Shown here in pieces: positions 21,639 to 34,282 of a DNA stretch of 64,000 nucleotides. Numbering within the stretch: the stretch's first letter is position 1; each line of letters starts with the position of its first letter. Source of the DNA: Byssochlamys sp. IMV 00236 (taxonomy: Eukaryota > Ascomycota > Eurotiomycetes > Eurotiales > Thermoascaceae); contig MSJH02000698.1 in assembly GCA_001931875.2 (NCBI GenBank), positions 620,001 through 684,000 on the forward strand. The letters run 5' to 3'. Both the position numbers and the translations under genes were made by a program. Under the pieces are notes generated by a model, which was given only the letters and a program-made list of their open reading frames with translations, did not search any database and was not told the DNA's origin.

Positions 21639-23599
21639 TAAACCACGTCTATCTTTACTTTACCATTTTACGATACTTTTCAGTGGTTTGTTCCGGCCCG
21701 CTGCCCAACAATAATAAGGGGGGGTTGGTAAATAATAATCCGTACGATGACTAGCGATGGCTACGTACATACATACTTGTTATGGTCTTATTTCGCGCCC
21801 TACAGGGTAATGCTCGAATTGTCTGCAAGATAATTGGTCGATTGTCTACTGATGGTTTGTCGAGATGACAGACGGGTCAGACCGTCAGACTGAGTACAAA
21901 TGGCACGGTCGCCCACCGATGCTGGCATGGAATGGATAGATGCATGTTGCTCCGTACATGGAGCAAGCACTCTGGCACGTCTCCCTTCGCCTATTACTTT
22001 CTTCACCACAACCTGAACGATACAATCACCCCAGCCTCGCACGTTTTTATAAGTGTTATTATTTTTATTAAAAAATGATGTAATTTCTCAATTTCTATAG
22101 TTATCGACTGGATCGATTCTGTCAGACACCAATTTGATACGCTGGCTCCCAGAGTGGCCTGTGGCCTGACTGACAACTGACAGCCTGAGTGTTGTTATTA
22201 GTTACACAAGGGGAAAAAAAAAATATCAATGCCCTTTGAGGCTTCATCAACTTCATCGGTGACCTCATTACTTGACTTCAACCGTGACACGACCCACGAT
22301 GCCCGACCGAAATGCATAGAACTTACGACTTGAAAGTGGCCGAACCCGATCCGATCTGTTACCCATAAAGCTAAGCTAACTTGTGGCCGTTTCTACCATA
22401 TGGTACAGGTACAGTGACAGCCATGCCGACTAAGATCAGCGACCCACACACTCAGCACATTCAACATTGTCTCGTGGAGCAGCATACCAAGTTATAAGTA
22501 GATAACTGTTGCCAGTAGTAGATAGTATCGATAGATATCAAGGTAGGTAGGTCAGTCTACGGACCTGAATCCATCTGCACATCAATTATGACACCTCGAA
22601 GAAGAAAGAAGAAGCATCGACTAGCATAGTTGCCTGTAACAAAGAGAAGCATCTGCATGGAATCCCATCCCATATGCGGTACCGCACGTTTCTAGAGTAT
22701 GTTTGGTAGTTAATAATAATAATATGCCCCTGCCCCTATGGCAGACAGCGCAAGCAAGCAAGCATGGATGCAGGATCCAAAAGGTTAGATAGATAGATAA
22801 GTAGCGCCCCCTTGCGAGTCCTCCGCGCCGTTTGTTCCGAGTTGCCGCCCATGACAGCGGAGTATATTCGGCGTAGACTAAACTCTAATTCTAATCGGGT
22901 GAAATCGGGAGGAAACTCAACCGTCCAGAAGACGACAACCATCTAAATGAACGGAGAAGGATCGTTCTCTATGGATGATATTTCTATTAACCAAGAAACA
23001 AAATACCAAAGATAAACATACATACTAGCTATACTTCATAGTTATATAGTTCGAATAAGTAATATTCCGAGATGTGAGTGAGTACGTACAGTACAAGCCT
23101 TGTGGTACGTACACGATTCGCCATGCATGATAACTACCTACCTAAGAGATTGTAACTTATCTATAGTAAGTTATATTTAGCAAAGATGCGGTTCCGATGC
23201 GCATTTATCTGTTCGTTTCTTTTCAGACCCCTGTCCTTACAACTAACTAGTTATATTATATTATATCGATTATTATAACGGTCGCATTCTATTATAATTT
23301 TCTATTCTTGATATCCCCCTTTTCTTCCTTTATGGAGAGTTCACACTCCAGGTCGACTAGACTAGTGTATAAGTTAAGCATAATTGTGAAAAGAAAAGTT
23401 CGTTCTCCTTAGCGATTATCTGTTAGTATCTCGAGCGACTGGGTCGCACTATACATGGTCTGAAATATCGAGTTGAGGTTTACGTGTATAATAACTTAAA
23501 GAAAAGGGGGGGATAATAATAATAGAAAGTCGTACCTTATTCTCTTACTTTGAAGAACTATATGTCTTATGTTTACTATACACCAAGAAGAAAGAATAA

Positions 23600-23652
23600 N
23601 NNNNNNNNNNNNNNNNNNNNNNNNNNNNNNNAAAAAAAAAAAAAAAAAAAAA
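23600..23652. other. Assembly gap of 32 N next to a 21-base poly-A run
   Basis: Unknown bases occupy 23600-23631 and are directly followed by an uninterrupted A run to 23652. The gap probably marks collapse of a homopolymer or simple repeat during assembly, so its true length is uncertain. Any translation across it is meaningless. Confidence 0.95.
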
Positions 23653-24070
23653 CTCGTAGTCTGAACAAACCTACGAGGGCAGTCTATCTCTCAAAAGGAC
23701 GTTCTGGTTATCGTTTCTTAAAAGAACTTTTTTATTCTTTCCAAGATTCCGTAGTACACTCGACTGGCTCCGTTTTGGACCTCGCGATCATCGAGAAAAT
23801 ATGCACAGAGTATTTCTAATATATCGTTTCGCTAGCGCTCAACGAATAACCGCCCATCCCTGAAGACATGACATAACGTAACATAACAATACCTAATCAT
23901 ATCGTTTCGATTTTCCTGGATAACGGGGCGATTTTTATTTCCCTTCTTCCCGTCCTGATCATCACACTGTTCTCCAACTCCTTGGATATATGCACATACA
24001 TGGTGAGAAAACAAGAAAGAAAAAAAATTGAGGTGGAAGTGTTTGCTGTGACTCCACAACTTTTGGGATC

Positions 24071-25714
24071 TTAGATGAGGATGTGCCTCTCTCGCAGGTA
24101 GAGTTCCCGTAGTAACTTGAGTCCATTGAGTGCCATCGACTGCTTGGGGACTTTGCTGGGAAGGTCGACGATGGCGGTCCTTAGGAGGGCAAGACCCACG
24201 TGACCGAAGAATCCGACGATCCTATCCGCTGAAGACCGCAGCATCGCGGTCAGGAGAATCAGATGTGTCTCTTGGATCTCCTCTGGCGGAATGGTGAGTA
24301 TTTTGTGCATGATATGCCAGAATATAGTGTTGGGGAAAGGGTTCTTGCGAGGCGTCTTTCCGAAATTTCGCAATGTCAGAGCCGCAAAGCCAGCACCCAG
24401 GCCGGTCATGCGGTCTACATGTGTCTGCTCGTCGACGAAAGGGCCCCCAGCCTCCTGGCGCCACCATCCGATCGCAACCTTTCCAGCGACTGTTTTCTCG
24501 TCGCCGTAGAATGCCCACAATGCCGGGCAGACCACGCGGTACTTGGCCCAGAGGATATCGACCAGTGCACATCCCTTGTAAACAAAGGCCTCTGTGGAAA
24601 AGATCTGAGCGGCCACGATGCCGATGGGTTCGGCATATTTGGGGCTGATGCCTGCCTCGTTGATGAGGGATGAGATCAGAGCTTTGGAGAGAATGTTGAA
24701 CATATAGATGAGTAGCGCCGGCACCTTGCTGTCTTCCGCCTTGGCAATGTGCTCTGGTGGGAATGCGAAAAACTGGCGAACATCGACAGAGGGTTCTGAT
24801 ATGGCGGCTGCCTTTTCGAATACGGTTCGAATTTCTTGAATCTGAAGAGCCAGTCAATAATCATCTGGGAGCAACGGATATTCAATACATACCTGTGTAC
24901 GATTGGCGCCTTTGCCCTCTCGCAGCTGGCCCACGCACTTTTTAATTGTGCGGCGCATGTCTCCCATGTTCTGCTTGACGACGGGATTGTTCTTTGCCTC
25001 ATCTCGGAGCCACTTGCGGAACTTCTTAAGATGCTGATGCAATTCCAGATACCGCATGTGGACATTGACCTCCTCTTCGCTTTGACGCGAAGCACCCAGC
25101 TTCTTCAGCCGTTCGAGTTGGCTCTGTTGTCCAGCTTCAGCCCGCTGGCGGGCAGCCTCCTCCTCGGCTTCGCGCCGTTGCGCATCCTGCTTTCGCTTCT
25201 CTTCTTCTAGCCGTTCACGTTCTTTGCGTTGTTTCTCTTCCTCGGCTGCTTTTCTCGCCTTTTCGGCTTCTTCGGCCTTCCGCCTCTCTTCCTCCTCCCG
25301 CGCTCGTCTCTCTGCCTCTAGGCGAGCAGCTTCTTCCTGTTCGCGACGAAGTTTCTCCGCCTTCTCTCGTTCAATGCGTTCTTTTTCCTTGCGCGTCTCC
25401 TCTTCTTGCCGCAGCCGTTCTTCCTCGACCTGTCTGAAGTAGTCCTGCAGTGTATCTTCGGCCTCGTGCCGCACCTGGTCGTGAAAAGCGGCTACCGCGT
25501 CGAGAGCTGCATCGTCCTTCTTCTTGCGTTCCTGATCGATGAGATCGAGACTCTCGTAAAAAGACTTCCGCTCGTAGGCCTTGACTTTCTTCATCTCGAT
25601 GCTGGTGAGCCGGATCTGCTCGAGGTCCCTGACCAGCTCGAACATGAGCTGTCTGGAGGGACTGTCCGGCATCCGGGACGGAGATGAGTAGGAGTCGACT
25701 TTGTGCCCGGCCAT
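24071..25714 (-). CDS. gle1: mRNA export factor GLE1 (nucleoporin)
   Basis: Two exons, 25714-24893 and 24841-24071, separated by a 51 nt intron (GTATGT donor, TTCAG acceptor, phase 0). The product is 530 residues, like yeast Gle1 (538). Gle1 sits at the cytoplasmic face of the nuclear pore and, with inositol hexakisphosphate, activates the DEAD-box ATPase Dbp5 to strip proteins from exported mRNA. It also acts in translation. The N-terminal third contains a long Glu/Arg/Lys-rich single helix or coiled coil (about 85-200, repeats of the EEERRKAEEAEKARK type). The C-terminal GLE1 helical domain follows (about 230-530, with IQEIRTVFEKAA, ISPKYAEPIGIVAAQIF and GWWRQEAGG). It is divergent from SSD1 across a 2.8 kb interval. 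Confidence 0.93.
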
Positions 25715-28475
25715 CTTGAATCTTGTGAGCGTGTCTGCCGCTCGAGCAACTCAAGATGGCTGATCGCGTGAGAGGAGCGTGTGCTTAGGCTCCAAATGCT
25801 GTAGGAGAGACGTGGAAGTGGTAGGGATAGTTAGCAGGAAGGGCCCATGAGCACTTGATAGACCAAGTGCTGAATAGAGCTGCTTGATGGGCACAACACG
25901 GTTTATGCTGAATAGTCGCTATCGTGCAGTGAATGACAATAGAGAGTGTATCCTTTGATTGTTCCAACAGTTACACAAAAGGCCCCGTCAATGACAATCA
26001 GAGCAGTGACTCCATCCAAACAAGACAAACGATGGAGCAAGCGGCTCAATTCCTTCTCTAGCCTAGACTCAATATAGTGAGCGACTCGGTCGAGTCCCTT
26101 GCGGAGCGGAAAGTCTCGTCGGCCCGCTGGGGCCGTAGAAAACGTCTGGAAAAAAAAAAAAGAGAGAGAGAGAATGAGCCTAACGCGCTCTTGACGGTTT
26201 GACACTGGCTCGTCGAGGGAAACTGGCGGTGGTATCCTCCCTGTGATGAGGAGAAACATCAATTAGCACTTTGATCCATTGCCAAACCACAGCTTTTCCC
26301 CGGACGGAGCCACGCATTGGGGCGTGACTCGTAGCCAGGGCAAGGGAGAATAATGACAGAGACAGGGATTGGAGCACGTACCACCTTGCGACTCAATATC
26401 CTCGAACAGACAGCAATGACAGGACACGATAACAGCTCAATTGGGAGCTCATCCAGACCGGGTTGGAAGATCTTTGGCGCGACCCAAGCTTGGGAGGCGT
26501 GCTCCACGCTGGAGGAAGCTAAGCCGTGATCGCGGACGCCGATCGCCGATGGTGCCAGTTCTGCGGTCTCGCATCCAGCTTGGTAACTCGCCTCTAGTCT
26601 CTTTTGGTGTCCTCTGGGGCTTGCATCATGGAGCGTCACGGCGTCTGTTGTGTGTCTCTCGCACCGAGTACGGCTGTCACGCTTTTGCCTTGACAGTTTC
26701 ACGATGGCTCTTGGCGGAGTGTGTCGACGCGGAGAGTGTTTCGAGGGTCTGTGACGGACGATCTGAGCAGAGCAGAGCAGAGCAGAACAGAGGAGTCTCT
26801 CTTTTTTCTCCTGAATCCTGCACTCAACAATGGGCGAGAAGCAAAGGCCACGAGAGCGATCATCGAACGAACCGTTGGCCTACAGGAGGCACTGCCGGGC
26901 GCTCTAGGCGGGTCAAGTCGCCCCCGGAGAGAGAGTTGGCCTGAGCCCGCGACGTCCGCCCGCTCCGTCGCACCACGAACGCTGCGCCTAACGCCTTTAG
27001 ACGGCGTTAGACTGCCCGCCAAAACAGCTCATGGGCGAGGGAATAGGAGAGTTGTGTTTTTTTCTTTTGTCTTTTTTTTTCTTATAATTATTTTGTTGTT
27101 GTGGTGATGGTTCTTTGCATATATAGAAATAAGTAAATAATGGAAGAGTCAGATAAGATAATAATACGAATATAATTGAGGTTGTAGCAGTGCTCATATT
27201 CAGTAGTGAATCCGCAGAAAAAACATAGATTAGATCTGGCGGTGTTTTTGTCCCACCGTCGGCCGGCCTTTCGTCTCCTCGACGTATTATTGCTAAACTG
27301 CTACCTGGCCGGGCCTCTCTCGCTCTCCCCACATCTTGTCTCTCTCTCTCTCTCTGGCTCTCTCTGCTTCTCTCTGTCTGCATCATCTCCATCTATCCCA
27401 TCCCCATCCCATCCACATCTTTTCTCTCTCTCTCTTCTCTCCTCTCTCTCTCCCTCTCCCTCTCTCCCTCCCGCCTCTTTTCCCTCTTCCTCTTCTCTCC
27501 ATCGTTCCTTCACCAGCTGATCCTCTTTTCTTTGTCGTTCTCTCTGCCGGGACAACGCAACCCACCACTTTCCCGCCACCCCTTATTAGCTAGCTCCCGC
27601 TTCCTCGTTCATCCCCCCCAGCGAGCTGCCCCCGTCAAGGGAAAAAAAGGCCACTCAACTGTCAGCACGACAGCTCCCTTTCACGGTGCCTTTTGCCAGA
27701 CAAAAATAAGGATTCCTCTTCCTGTCAGCGGAGACCTGCATTCTCTGTGCAATTGTGAATCTCATCCGCTCCAAAATAAGGTCTCTCCACTTTGACTGAA
27801 GCTCGTGGTTTTGCGGTTGCTGCTCCGTCCTGTCGCGACGGCTCCATCCGCTTACTCGGTCCTTCCCATCGATCAAGCTTCATCCCCTCTTTCCGCCAAA
27901 CTCGACCCTCCCCCTTGTGGTGGCAGGCGAGTCCGGTCGAACAGAATCGACAAGATCTCCCCACCGCTTCGACAAGCGTCTTGAGCTTTGTTGTTCTTCC
28001 GTCAACATCCCTAAACCAGCAGCGTTTTTTTGACCGTCTACTCACTTCGTTTGCGTTCCGGCCTTACTTTTGTTTCAAGACGTCATCCCGAGATTCTTTC
28101 GAAAGAGTTCGGTCCATCCTTTTGAATCGTAAGCACAAACATCCGCCTTCTTTCACCCCTTTCCCCCCTCCCCCTTGATCCGGAGCTTTTCTTCATCAGC
28201 GTTATCCACCCAATGGTGTCGATGGCCCGGAAGCTCTGGTCGTTCGTGTAACCGGTTCGCTGACCGTCGCGGGATCTCTAGATCAGCCATCGTCATCGTT
28301 CCACAAGCCATACAGCAGGGTAGTCCTCGGTCGGTTTCCGGCTGGAGAATACCGTTGCGGGGTGTGATCGGTCCTTTAGTCAATCGGTTCGTTTGATGGG
28401 ACGACGTTCTGCATCGCGCAGACTATATATCCGTTGAGGAAAAAAGAAAAGACAGATCTATCTTAATCAGACAAC
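25715..28475. other. Shared upstream region of GLE1 and SSD1 with pyrimidine-rich leader
   Basis: No supported coding sequence. Next to GLE1 are an A/GA-rich tract (about 26149-26173) and an AGAGC-type short tandem repeat (about 26764-26785). From about 27310 to 27540 the plus strand is almost pure CT, giving spurious Ser/Leu-rich frames. The remaining 900 bases before the SSD1 ATG are rich in C/T and probably form a long SSD1 5' leader. A GTAAGC at 28129 might be the donor of a leader intron, but the acceptor is not clear. Confidence 0.55.
27312..27540 (+). repeat. CT-rich low-complexity tract
   Basis: Long runs of CT/TCTC with few purines on the plus strand. Pyrimidine tracts of this kind are common just upstream of transcription starts of highly expressed or long-leader fungal genes. 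Both strands yield meaningless open frames here. Confidence 0.8.
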
Positions 28476-31400
28476 ATGGAACAGCAGCAGGGCCAATCCG
28501 GGGTCCCCGGCCCCGCTGGCCGTCGCCTCCATATAGCTCACAGGAGAAGTCCTTCTGAGCTGACTCCACTCATGAGTATGTTTATATGACCTGGTCCAAA
28601 AGGGGGGGTTCTACAGGCTGACAATGTGCCAGTGGAGCAACTAGCTATACAGCAACAGATTGAGCTGCTTCAGCAGCAACAGCAGCAGATTGCAGCTACA
28701 CATCAACAATATGTTAACATGGGCCTCTTGCAGCCCCAGCAGCCGCTGGGTCAGCTTCCGGCCTACTCTACCGCCATGCAGGGCGGAGCGTCGATAGCAG
28801 GGGTCGCCCCTCACGTCAACGCTTTCCAATTCCCCCAGATGGGCCAGCAGCAGCAGATGGGAGTGCCGATGAATCCTCCCAGTCAGCCGTCCTCGCACAG
28901 ACGGAATCAGTCCGCGCTGCCAGGTCTCGGAATGGGACCTCCTCCGGCTCCTTCCTCGGGTGCTTCGGGATATGGAGACTTCAACCAGGGCAACCAGAAC
29001 CGTGAGAATATGCATGGCCGCGGCCGTGGTGGCCCGCCTGGCGGTGGTCACCAACGGCGCCATTCCCTTGCTCTTCCAGAAGCCAAGAAGGCTGCGGAGC
29101 TGGCTCAACAGAAGAGAACTACCTCCGGCTTCCAGTTTCCCATCCCTGGTGCTGGCGGAAGTACCGGTACTACGGAGGGTACTTCAGGTTCGGATGACAA
29201 GTCTACTTCCAGTACGAACCAGCCGTCTCAGGGCCTGGGTATCCAACGGGCTGGTAACATTCGTGTAGGATCCCACGGTCGAAGCCAGTCGATGGCCGTT
29301 GGTGGACGCGGCGCCGGTCGTGGCGCTGGTGGTTTCCAGTTCCCAGCACCAAACGATGGAGGTTCCGGCGGCCAGCCGGATACTCAACGACGAAGCAGCC
29401 AAGCTGGTCATGCACGCACATCCTCTCGCAACTTCGATGGTAACTGGCGCCAGCCCAACAACCAGAACCAGGGACAAGATCAGCAGAAGAACCAGACGGG
29501 TGGCTTCAATCAGCAGCAGGGCGGAAACGGTGGCTTCCAACCCGGTCACCGTGTTCGAGGATCGATGAACCAGTCCATCGGCTCCATTGGCTCCTTCCAG
29601 TTCCCGGGCCAGCCACAGCTCATCCAGCTGCCTCAGGGCCAGGTCGTCATGGCTCCGCCTCAAATGTTTGCTGGTCAGCAACTCAACCCTCTGCAGATCG
29701 CTCAGCTTCAGGCCATGCAGCAGAACGGACAACTGAACGGCCAAGGTCTTGGTCTGCAGGCTAGTCAGCATGCTCCGCAGCAGCTCTCTGCTCAGCAACA
29801 GCAGCAGCAGCGGAAGACTCTCTTCACCCCTTACCTGCCTCAGGCGAACTTGCCCGCTCTGTTGAGCAACGGTCAGCTTGTGGCCGGTATCCTGCGCGTT
29901 AACAAGAAGAACCGTTCTGACGCCTATGTGACTACAACTGATCTCGATGCGGATATCTTCATTTGCGGAAGCAAGGACAGAAACCGTGCTCTCGAAGGTG
30001 ACTTTGTGGCCGTCGAGCTTCTTGACGTGGACGAGGTTTGGGGCCAGAAGCGCGAGAAAGAAGAGAAGAAGAAGCGCAAAGACATCACGGACACCCGCGC
30101 TGGCAGCAATGCCGGAAACGATAAGCTATCTCGGTCCGATTCGAATGGAGATGGCCAGCAGGTGGGTCCCGACGGCAGTATCCGTCGCCGCGGCAGTCTC
30201 CGCCAGCGCCCGACCCAGAAGAAGAACGACGATGTCGAGGTCGAGGGCCAGAGTCTCCTCCTCGTGGAGGAGGACGAAATCAGTGACGAGCAGAAGCCCC
30301 TGTATGCCGGTCACGTTGTTGCGGTCATTGAACGTGTTGCAGGACAGACGTTCTCTGGAACTCTTGGTCTGCTCCGTCCTAGCAGCCAAGCTACCAAGGA
30401 GAAGCAAGAGGCCGAACGTGCCGCGCGCGATGGTGGTAACGGCCGAGGCCATAACGACCGCCAGCAGGACAAGCCCAAGATCGTCTGGTTCAAGCCGACG
30501 GACAAGCGTGTGCCCCTGATCGCCATCCCCACGGAACAGGCACCTCGAGACTTTGTCGAGAAGCACCAGGACTACGCCAACCGCATCTTTGTGGCATGCA
30601 TCAAGAGATGGCCCATTACCTCCCTCCATCCCTTTGGTACTCTGGTTGAGCAGCTTGGAGAGATGGGTGATCTGAAGGTCGAGACCGACGCTCTCCTTAG
30701 AGACAACAACTTTGGAGCCGATGAGTTCTCTGAAGCCGTCTTGAAGAATGTTGGCTTCGAAGATTGGTCTGTTGCAGGTCAAGGAGACGCCCTACTTGCT
30801 TCTCGCCGTGATTTCCGCGAGGAGACCACCTTCACCATCGATCCCAATGGTACCAAGGAACTTGATGATGCGATCCACATCAAGAAGCTCGCAGATGGCA
30901 AGCTGGAAGTCGGTATTCACGTCGCTGACATTGCTCACTTCGTCAAGGCCAACTCTCTCGTTGACAGGGAGGCCAAGAAGCGGGGAACCGGCGTGTACCT
31001 GATGAACCGTGTCGTGAACATGCTGCCACCGCGAGTGTCAACTGAGCTTTGTTCCCTTCTACCAGGAGAAGAGCGTCTAACGGTCAGTGTCGTGTTCCGC
31101 GTCAACCCCAACACTGGAATTGTCGAAGAGGACGCCTGGATCGGCAAGAGTGTGATCAAGAGCGCAGGAAAGCTGACCTACGACGATGTGGATGCCGTTA
31201 TCTCCGGAAAGTCGGACATTCCTGTCAATGGTGTCAGCGCCGAAGATATTCGAAGCTTGCACGTAAGTTTTTTTCACTATGAAACCTTCGAAAGTAGTCC
31301 TCTGCTAACCTTTGGCGTCAGGCCATCGCAACGAAGTTCCGGGAAGCCAGGTTCGGTAACCGCGTCGTTAACCCACCATCACTTCGTCTGGTGTATCAGC

Positions 31401-32840
31401 TTGATGATGAGAATGTGCCAGTGGAGCACAATATCTTTGATTCTTCGGCCGCGCACGAACTCATCGAAGAGCTCAGCCACAAGGCGAACTCTTTCGTTGC
31501 ACACAAGCTGCTGGCGGCTCTGCCTGAAAAGGCTTTCCTTCGCCGCCACGTCTCGCCAAACCCTCGCCGCCTTCAGACTTTCGTGGACAGGATGAACAGA
31601 CTCGGCTACAACATTGATCCCACGAGCAGTGGAAGTCTGCAGGCCAGCTTGTTCAAGGTTGAAGATGCGGACCTCCGTAAGGTAAGGGCTAATTCTCATT
31701 TGATTACTGTTCCATCTTGAGTCTAACTTGAAATGCAGGGTATGGAAACACTCTTTATTAAATCCATGCAACGTGCGAAGTACTATGTTGCGGCCAATGT
31801 GCCCGAGGATGAGCGCCAGCACTACTCTCTCAACCTGCCCCTGTACACGCACTTCACTAACCCGTCTCGACGCTACGCCGACATCATTGTCCATCGTCAG
31901 CTGGAAGCTGTTCTTTCTGACGGTGCAATCGAGTTCACTGATGACGTTGAGACTTTGGCCAAGACTGCTGAGCAATGCAACAACAAGAAAGACTCGGCCC
32001 ACAACGCGCAAGAACAGAGTGTCCACATCGAGTCCTGCCGTGCCATGGACAAGAAGAAGCAGGAGATCGGCGGTGACCTCATCAGTGAAGGTGTTGTTTT
32101 GAGTGTATATGAGTCTGCATTTGACGTTCTGATTCCTGAGTACGGTTTCGAGAAGCGTGTCCACTGCGATCAGCTGCCATTGAAGAAGGCTGAGTTCCGC
32201 AAGGATGAGCGTGTCCTTGAGCTCTACTGGGAGAAGGGTGTCCCGTCTTCTGCCTATATCCCTGAAGACGAGCGCCCCAAGGCGACCAACTCTCGTGCCG
32301 CTCACGCCGCAGCTGCAGCACGCGAAGCAGAGGCTGCCCGGGAACGTGCCAGAGAGAGAGAGGAGGCTCAGCGGAAGCAGACTGAGACTGGAACAATGTC
32401 CACTGACGACGTTGATGCCCTCTTCGATGATGACGACGATGTTGATGAGATTACCGAGATGGCGGCTGGCGTCTCCTTGAACTCGCCCGCCGATCGCTCT
32501 ACCCAGAGCATGCCTCCGTCTCCTACACGTAACGGCCATCTGGAGCAGGCTCCTCACCGCACTCGCTCCGACCCTAAGATTGCCACAAGCACGGCTGATG
32601 CTCCGGAGAACAAGTTGACGAACAAGGAGAAGTACCTCAAGCTGTTCAAGCTGAGAGAGGAGAATGGAGAGTACATCCAGGACGTCACCGAGATGACTCG
32701 GGTCCCGATCATCCTCAAGACCGACCTGAGCAAGAGCCCTCCGTATGTAACCGCCTCCACAAGACTTATATTGGTCAAGATGCTAACAATAATATTCTAG
32801 ATGCTTGACCATCCGGTCCGTGAACCCTTATGCTCTGTGA
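28476..32840 (+). CDS. ssd1: SSD1-type RNA-binding protein (inactive RNase II family)
   Basis: Five exons: 28476-28575, 28633-31262, 31322-31681, 31739-32742 and 32801-32840, giving 1,377 residues. The acceptor at 28632 (after CTGAC at 28618) joins the exons to read ELTPLM-MEQLAIQQ. The nearer AG at 28616 would shift frame into a stop. Ssd1 binds mRNA leaders of cell-wall genes, represses their translation and is controlled by the NDR kinase Cbk1/Cot1. The N-terminal half is Gln/Gly-rich and disordered, with four FQFP docking motifs and several HxRxxS sites. Cold-shock-like domains and an RNB domain follow. The RNB acid cluster reads DPNGTKELDD (770-779), with Glu where active enzymes have Asp, consistent with a non-catalytic RNB protein. 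The C-terminus is CLTIRSVNPYAL. A long CT-rich leader precedes it. Confidence 0.93.
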
Positions 32841-34282
32841 AATCGGAGCATCCAAGGATTTCCGTGCTCAATGACGCAATACCTCGAGTCTCTTGGCCGA
32901 CTTGCATGCTGGACCGCTGTTGGTCTAGTCTCATCAGTACGATTGAGGTTTGACTGGATCGGGCACACTATTATTTGATACTCTAATACATGTGATCGCC
33001 CTGGGTCATAACTCTCTCTTCTCTGTGACTACATTGCTTTTAAATAGTTTAGCCCTTTTTTGCTTTAGCCTCTCAATTATTTCCCGTGATATGGGTTTGT
33101 GTATCCTTACATACTTCTGGTCTCGACGGGCTGATTACACGACCCGGAAGGCCGGCTACTTGTTAATCCTCCATCTGTTCACAATTTCGTACTTGATGAC
33201 AAAAAGTATTTGGGAGCATTGAACTGCTGCTTCGTGTGGAAAGGGAAACAGGCCGGACGTGAGAGAAACATCCGTGGAGCACTCGAAAAGAGGGTAAAAC
33301 AAGTGAGATGGCCGGAGAGCGACGTCAGTGGTGGCGTGTGATGGACACTGGTCGATGAAAGATTGCTTTTTCTTATCCCAATCGATAACAACCCCGTGGC
33401 AGTTTAGATATCTGCATCTCTTACAACGGTTCTGGCGTATGACTAGGGTTCTAGTCATCAGTTTCACTTTGTCTCAACCACCCCCAATTGGCATGATTCT
33501 TGGTAGTGATGTCCGTCCAATGCGACGAGACTGATATAGAATAACAAATGAAACTGAAGAGCATTACTACCCCCGTATCTCACTACCGCCAGCATGGAGT
33601 CTTGTCAGGCAATCGCCTTCCGGTAACTACAGACAGCCGCTGCCCTGTATTGTCATGTACTATTACTGTAAAGCGTCGAGTGCTTTGTGGTAGAATATAG
33701 TAGACCTGCTTTTTTTCCCCCCCAGGGGCTTTATCTCATGCACACTGCCTATTGAGTCCGGTATTACGTACTAAAACTACGAATGATGAGCGAAGCTTAT
33801 GGACAAGTGGCTCAGGACCTACTGTCTAAAGATCAACAGAGAGAGAGAGAAGAAACATTCAGAGAATGATAAGAATTTCGTAACGTCGTGCCGGTCATTG
33901 ATACAATAATGATGGTTGATCCTCTGTTCCAAGAGGGAAGAAGAGAAAGGAGAAAGGAAAAAAATAAGATCGTCGTGGTGTATGCAATGAGGTATCTGTA
34001 CTGTGTCCATTACCTCTCCAGTCCCAACCCATCCCATCCTTATCCTGACCTGACCTGCCGTCCTGTTCCGTCCCGTTCTGCCAACACCTGGAAATAAAAA
34101 AAAAAATCAAAAACCAAACGCCGTGGTGATAGTGCAATGCTGCAATCGGGGGGGGAGAAGCAAAACTCCAATGCACCGTGCAGTAGCCCCGATCGGTATG
34201 CACATATGATCGGTCTCATGCGTGCTTTATGATGTTGTTGTTACCGAAGCAAGGATGCGACACAGATATGATATTATGATGC
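32841..34282. other. Intergenic region between SSD1 and the E2 gene (convergent 3' flanks)
   Basis: Contains the 3' UTRs of SSD1 and the minus-strand E2 gene. T/C-rich and AT-rich segments; no supported gene or RNA. Confidence 0.6.

Larger units (their letters stand above)
20100..24070. other. Long AT-rich intergenic region with short repeats
   Basis: Nearly 4 kb with no supported gene on either strand. It holds scattered (TAA)n/(ATT)n tracts (about 20531-20547, 21427-21440, 21623-21638, 22711-22724), ACT/CTA triplet runs near 21013-21043, many GTAC-rich short motifs, and a run of 32 unknown bases. The longest frames are under 100 codons and have no recognisable features. A long non-coding RNA cannot be excluded. 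Confidence 0.55.

Noticed and set aside
27206..27593. Ser/Leu-rich open frames on both strands
   Set aside because: They are translations of a CT-rich low-complexity tract.
28576..28616. SSD1 intron 1 ending at the AG at 28616
   Set aside because: It would put a stop directly after the junction; the acceptor at 28632 keeps frame and uses CTGAC as branch site.
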